Positions 61,456 through 64,000 of a stretch of DNA of 64,000 bases are shown here, piece after piece. Position numbers and translations under genes: made by a program. This DNA comes from UBA3069 sp050633465 (GTDB lineage: Bacteria > Pseudomonadota > Alphaproteobacteria > Rhodobacterales > Rhodobacteraceae). The stretch is from positions 15,330 to 79,329 of the forward strand of contig JBOEGO010000021.1 in the NCBI GenBank assembly GCA_050633465.1, written 5' to 3'. The stretch's first letter is position 1, and each line of letters begins with the position of its first letter. Below the pieces are notes generated by a model. That model saw only the letters and a program-made list of their open reading frames with translations. It ran no database searches and was not told where the DNA came from.

Positions 61456-62157
61456 TTACGCGATGGCGCGTGCCACAATCGCGTTCAGTCCCGCACCGAT
61501 TTCGGCGATGTCACCCATCGCGTTGATCCGTTGCAGGGCGCCCTTGCCCCCGTAATAGGCAATAAGCGGTGCCGTCTGCGCGTGATACGCCTTCAGGCGG
61601 CTCCCCACGGTTTCGGCATTGTCGTCAGCGCGGCGTTTCATCTCCGTGCCTCCGCATGTGTCGCAGGTGCCGTCCACGGCAGGCTGCTTGTATAGGTCAT
61701 GATACCCCTCGCCGCAGGCGGCACAGGTGTAACGCCCCGCGATGCGCGTCACCATTTCGGTGTCGTTCACATCCAGACTGATGGCGGCGTTGATTTTCTG
61801 CCCCTGCTGTTCCAGCAGACGGTCCAGCGCCTCGGCTTGCACCGTGGTGCGCGGGAACCCGTCCAGGATCACGCCCCTGGCACAGTCCGGCTGGGCCAAA
61901 CGGTCGCGCAGGATGTTGATCACGATGTCGTCGCTGACCAACCCGCCCGCCTCCATCACGGATTTGGCGGCCTTGCCCGCATCGGTGCCCGCCGCCACGG
62001 CGTCGCGCAGCAAATCCCCGGTTGATAGCTGCACAAGCCCCAGATTTTGCTCCAGCATCCGCGCCTGCGTGCCCTTGCCCGCGCCGGGCGGGCCAAGCAG
62101 GATCAGAACGGGGGATGCGGTGGTGGTTTTGCCACTGGTCATGGTGTCGTTGCCCAT
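61456..62157 (-). CDS. adk: Adenylate kinase with zinc-type LID
   Basis: 233 residues. P-loop GPPGAGKGT at 22-30, DGFPRTTVQAEAL, and a LID with two CxxC pairs (CAAC and CDTC), typical of zinc-binding long adenylate kinases. It converts AMP plus ATP to two ADP. It starts four bases after the acs stop, with AAGG upstream of the ATG. The placement in an acetate operon, rather than beside ribosomal genes, suggests a role in removing AMP made by Acs. Confidence 0.93.
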   Translation of the reverse strand: MGNDTMTSGKTTTASPVLILLGPPGAGKGTQARMLEQNLGLVQLSTGDLLRDAVAAGTDAGKAAKSVMEAGGLVSDDIVINILRDRLAQPDCARGVILDGFPRTTVQAEALDRLLEQQGQKINAAISLDVNDTEMVTRIAGRYTCAACGEGYHDLYKQPAVDGTCDTCGGTEMKRRADDNAETVGSRLKAYHAQTAPLIAYYGGKGALQRINAMGDIAEIGAGLNAIVARAIA

Positions 62158-62161
62158 TGCC

Positions 62162-64000
62162 TTACCCCCTGTTCATTCTGTTTTCGATCAATTCGTCGAC
62201 GACGGCTGGTTCGGCGAGTGTTGATATATCACCCAGTGCGCCATAATCGTTTTCGGCGATTTTGCGCAGGATGCGGCGCATGATTTTGCCGGATCGGGTT
62301 TTGGGCAGGCCGGGGGCCCATTGGATCAGGTCGGGTTTGGCGATGGGGCCGATTTCGGTGCGCACCCAGACCTCCAGCTCCTTGCGCAGCTCCTCTGTCG
62401 GCTCTTCGCCGTTCATCAAGGTTACATAGGCGTAAATGCCCTGACCCTTGATATCATGCGGGTATCCGACCACCGCGGCCTCGGCCACTTTGGCATGGGC
62501 CACCAGCGCCGATTCCACCTCGGCTGTGCCCATGCGGTGGCCCGATACGTTGATCACGTCATCGACCCGTCCGGTGATCCAGTAATCACCATCCGCATCG
62601 CGGCGACACCCGTCACCGGCAAAATAATACCCTTTGTAATCAGAGAAGTAGGTCTGCTGGAACCGCTCGTGATCCCCCCAAACCGTGCGCATCTGGCCGG
62701 GCCAGCTGTCGGCGATGCACAGCACGCCCTCGGTCGGGAATTCGGCGATTTCCGTGCCCGCCTGCGGGTCCAGAACAACCGGTTTTACACCAAAAAACGG
62801 CTTCATCGCAGAGCCGGGTTTGGTCGCATGGGCACCGGGCAGCGGCGTCATCATATGGCCGCCGGTTTCGGTTTGCCACCATGTGTCAACGATCGGGCAT
62901 TTACCTTTGCCCACCACATCATTGTACCAGTTCCAGGCCTCGGGGTTGATCGGTTCACCCACGGTGCCCAGCAATTTCAGATCGGACAGATCGTGTTTTT
63001 CCACCGGCGCGTTGCCATGCGCCATCAGCGCGCGCAGCGCGGTGGGGGCGGTGTAGAACTGGTTGACCTTATGCTTGGCGCATACCTCCCAGAACCGGCC
63101 GGCATCGGGATAGGTTGGCACACCTTCAAACATCAATGTGGTCGCGCCATTGGCCAGCGGCCCGTAGACGATATACGAATGCCCCGTGACCCAGCCGACA
63201 TCGGCGGTGCACCAGAATATATCACCCTCATGATAATCAAAGGTAAATTCATGCGTCATGGCCGCATAGGCCAGATAGCCGCCCGAACAATGCACCACGC
63301 CCTTGGGTTTGCCGGTCGACCCCGAGGTATACAGGATAAACAGCGGATCCTCGGCGTTCATCGGGCGGGGCGGGCATTCGGGCGCGGCCGTTTCCATCAG
63401 CGCCAGCACATCCACATCGCGCCCGTCAATCCAGGTGGTCTGGTCGCCGGTGTGTTTCACCACCAGGCAGCGCACCTTGTCCGAGCAATGCAACAAGGCC
63501 GCATCGGTGTTGGATTTCAGCGCCGTCTTGCGCCCGCCACGCGGGGCGGTGTCGGCGGTGATCACCAGTTTCGCGCCGCAATCATTGATGCGGTTGGCCA
63601 GGGCATCCGGGGAAAACCCTGCAAAAACAATGGAATGGATCGCGCCAATGCGGGCACAGGCCAGCATCGCATAGGCGGCCTCGGGGATCATCGGCAGATA
63701 GATCACCACGCGATCACCGCGCATAACCCCTTGCGACAGCATGACATTTGCCATGCGGCAGACCTTTTCGTGCAGCTCGTTATAGGTGATATGCTGCGCC
63801 GCTGTGGCGGGATCATCGGGTTCGAAAATGATCGCGGTCTGCGTGCCGCGGGTCGCCAGATGGCGGTCAATGCAATTGGCCGAGACATTCAAAACGCCAT
63901 CCTCGAACCATTTGATATCGACCTTGCCGAATTCAAAGCTGGTGTTCTTGACCTTGGTATAGGGCGTCATCCAATCCAGACGCTTGCCATGCTCGCCCCA
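62162..64000 (-). CDS. acs: Acetyl-CoA synthetase, 5' end outside window
   Basis: 612 visible codons plus stop. The frame is open to the right edge; the first visible residues WGEHGKRLDWMTPYTKVKN match Acs from about residue 40, so roughly 40 N-terminal residues are missing. Motifs: LYTSGSTGKPKGVVHCSGGY, VDTWWQTETGGHM, DGCRRDADGDYWITGRVDDVINVSGHR, and the acetylation-site lysine in LPKTRSGKIMRRILRK. It makes acetyl-CoA, AMP and pyrophosphate from acetate and ATP. It leads the acs-adk-DUF4212-symporter operon. Confidence 0.97.
   Translation of the reverse strand, partial: WGEHGKRLDWMTPYTKVKNTSFEFGKVDIKWFEDGVLNVSANCIDRHLATRGTQTAIIFEPDDPATAAQHITYNELHEKVCRMANVMLSQGVMRGDRVVIYLPMIPEAAYAMLACARIGAIHSIVFAGFSPDALANRINDCGAKLVITADTAPRGGRKTALKSNTDAALLHCSDKVRCLVVKHTGDQTTWIDGRDVDVLALMETAAPECPPRPMNAEDPLFILYTSGSTGKPKGVVHCSGGYLAYAAMTHEFTFDYHEGDIFWCTADVGWVTGHSYIVYGPLANGATTLMFEGVPTYPDAGRFWEVCAKHKVNQFYTAPTALRALMAHGNAPVEKHDLSDLKLLGTVGEPINPEAWNWYNDVVGKGKCPIVDTWWQTETGGHMMTPLPGAHATKPGSAMKPFFGVKPVVLDPQAGTEIAEFPTEGVLCIADSWPGQMRTVWGDHERFQQTYFSDYKGYYFAGDGCRRDADGDYWITGRVDDVINVSGHRMGTAEVESALVAHAKVAEAAVVGYPHDIKGQGIYAYVTLMNGEEPTEELRKELEVWVRTEIGPIAKPDLIQWAPGLPKTRSGKIMRRILRKIAENDYGALGDISTLAEPAVVDELIENRMNRG

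Noticed and set aside
1..64000. tRNA, rRNA, CRISPR, prophage or insertion sequence
   Set aside because: I looked for cloverleaf-like hairpins with CCA ends, regularly spaced repeats, integrases and transposases and saw none; a dedicated tRNA and IS search would settle it.

Overview
This 64 kb window looks like a chromosomal segment of an alphaproteobacterium of the Rhodobacterales (Roseobacter/Rhodobacter group). The reasons are the high GC content, an RpoHII-type sigma-32, a GshB/YraN/RsmI cluster, GlnD-MurJ coupling, Hint-domain and TIGR02186 proteins, CtrA-type TTAA-N7-TTAA boxes and an acetate gene cluster of acs, adk, DUF4212, symporter and DUF294. The gene content is mostly housekeeping and transport. 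I saw no prophage, insertion sequence, integrase, CRISPR array, rRNA or tRNA.  Layout. 1-3.8 kb: the start of coaBC; a sigma-32 gene translationally coupled to a ChaN-like haem-binding protein; divergently a cobU/cobC-like pair and a GST. 3.8-5.4 kb: comM (YifB) behind paired CtrA-like half-sites. 5.4-8.6 kb: minus-strand operon rsmI-yraN-gshB-alpha/beta hydrolase. 8.6-14.2 kb: plus-strand operon lpoA-like, glnD (TTG start), murJ. 14.2-16.2 kb: a rhomboid-fold protein lacking the catalytic residues, then trpS followed by tandem repeats and hairpins. 16.2-24.5 kb: L,D-transpeptidase, VOC protein, PhoX with a possible Pho box, class IV aminotransferase, universal stress protein, a broken trypsin-like protease gene, NfuA-like scaffold, tsaB and rimI. 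24.6-29.3 kb: a complete BMP-type nucleoside ABC importer. 29.4-31.1 kb: TSUP permease plus TIGR02186 protein. 31.2-34.1 kb: hisC-tyrC-extensin operon on the minus strand. 34.2-38.0 kb: rpsD with a strong promoter, a UPF0126 channel, a Hint protein with a perfect CtrA box, and an LpxR-type lipid A deacylase. 38.1-42.9 kb: a small catabolic cluster (SDR, tandem-domain TetR regulator, EthA-type Baeyer-Villiger monooxygenase, alpha/beta hydrolase). 43.0-48.5 kb: a five-gene dipeptide/oligopeptide ABC importer. 49.0-55.6 kb: nitronate monooxygenase, acyl-CoA synthetase behind a 19-bp palindrome, a form II CoxL-like molybdoenzyme without small or medium subunits beside it, a lower-GC lipoprotein and a small membrane protein. 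55.6-64.0 kb: one minus-strand block acs-adk-DUF4212-symporter-terminator-DUF294/CBS/cNMP protein-membrane protein-membrane-anchored PAS/exonuclease.  How the genes may work together. The last block combines acetate (or related solute) uptake, activation to acetyl-CoA with AMP release, and an adenylate kinase that can recycle that AMP, followed by a nucleotide-sensing pair of unknown mechanism. The 38-43 kb cluster could oxidise an alcohol to a ketone, insert oxygen to form an ester or lactone, and hydrolyse it. TTAAC-type boxes in front of comM, the Hint gene and possibly lpxR suggest membership of a CtrA regulon. A family of dispersed intergenic terminator-like repeats (GGAGGTATTTTTGG...) punctuates transcription units throughout.
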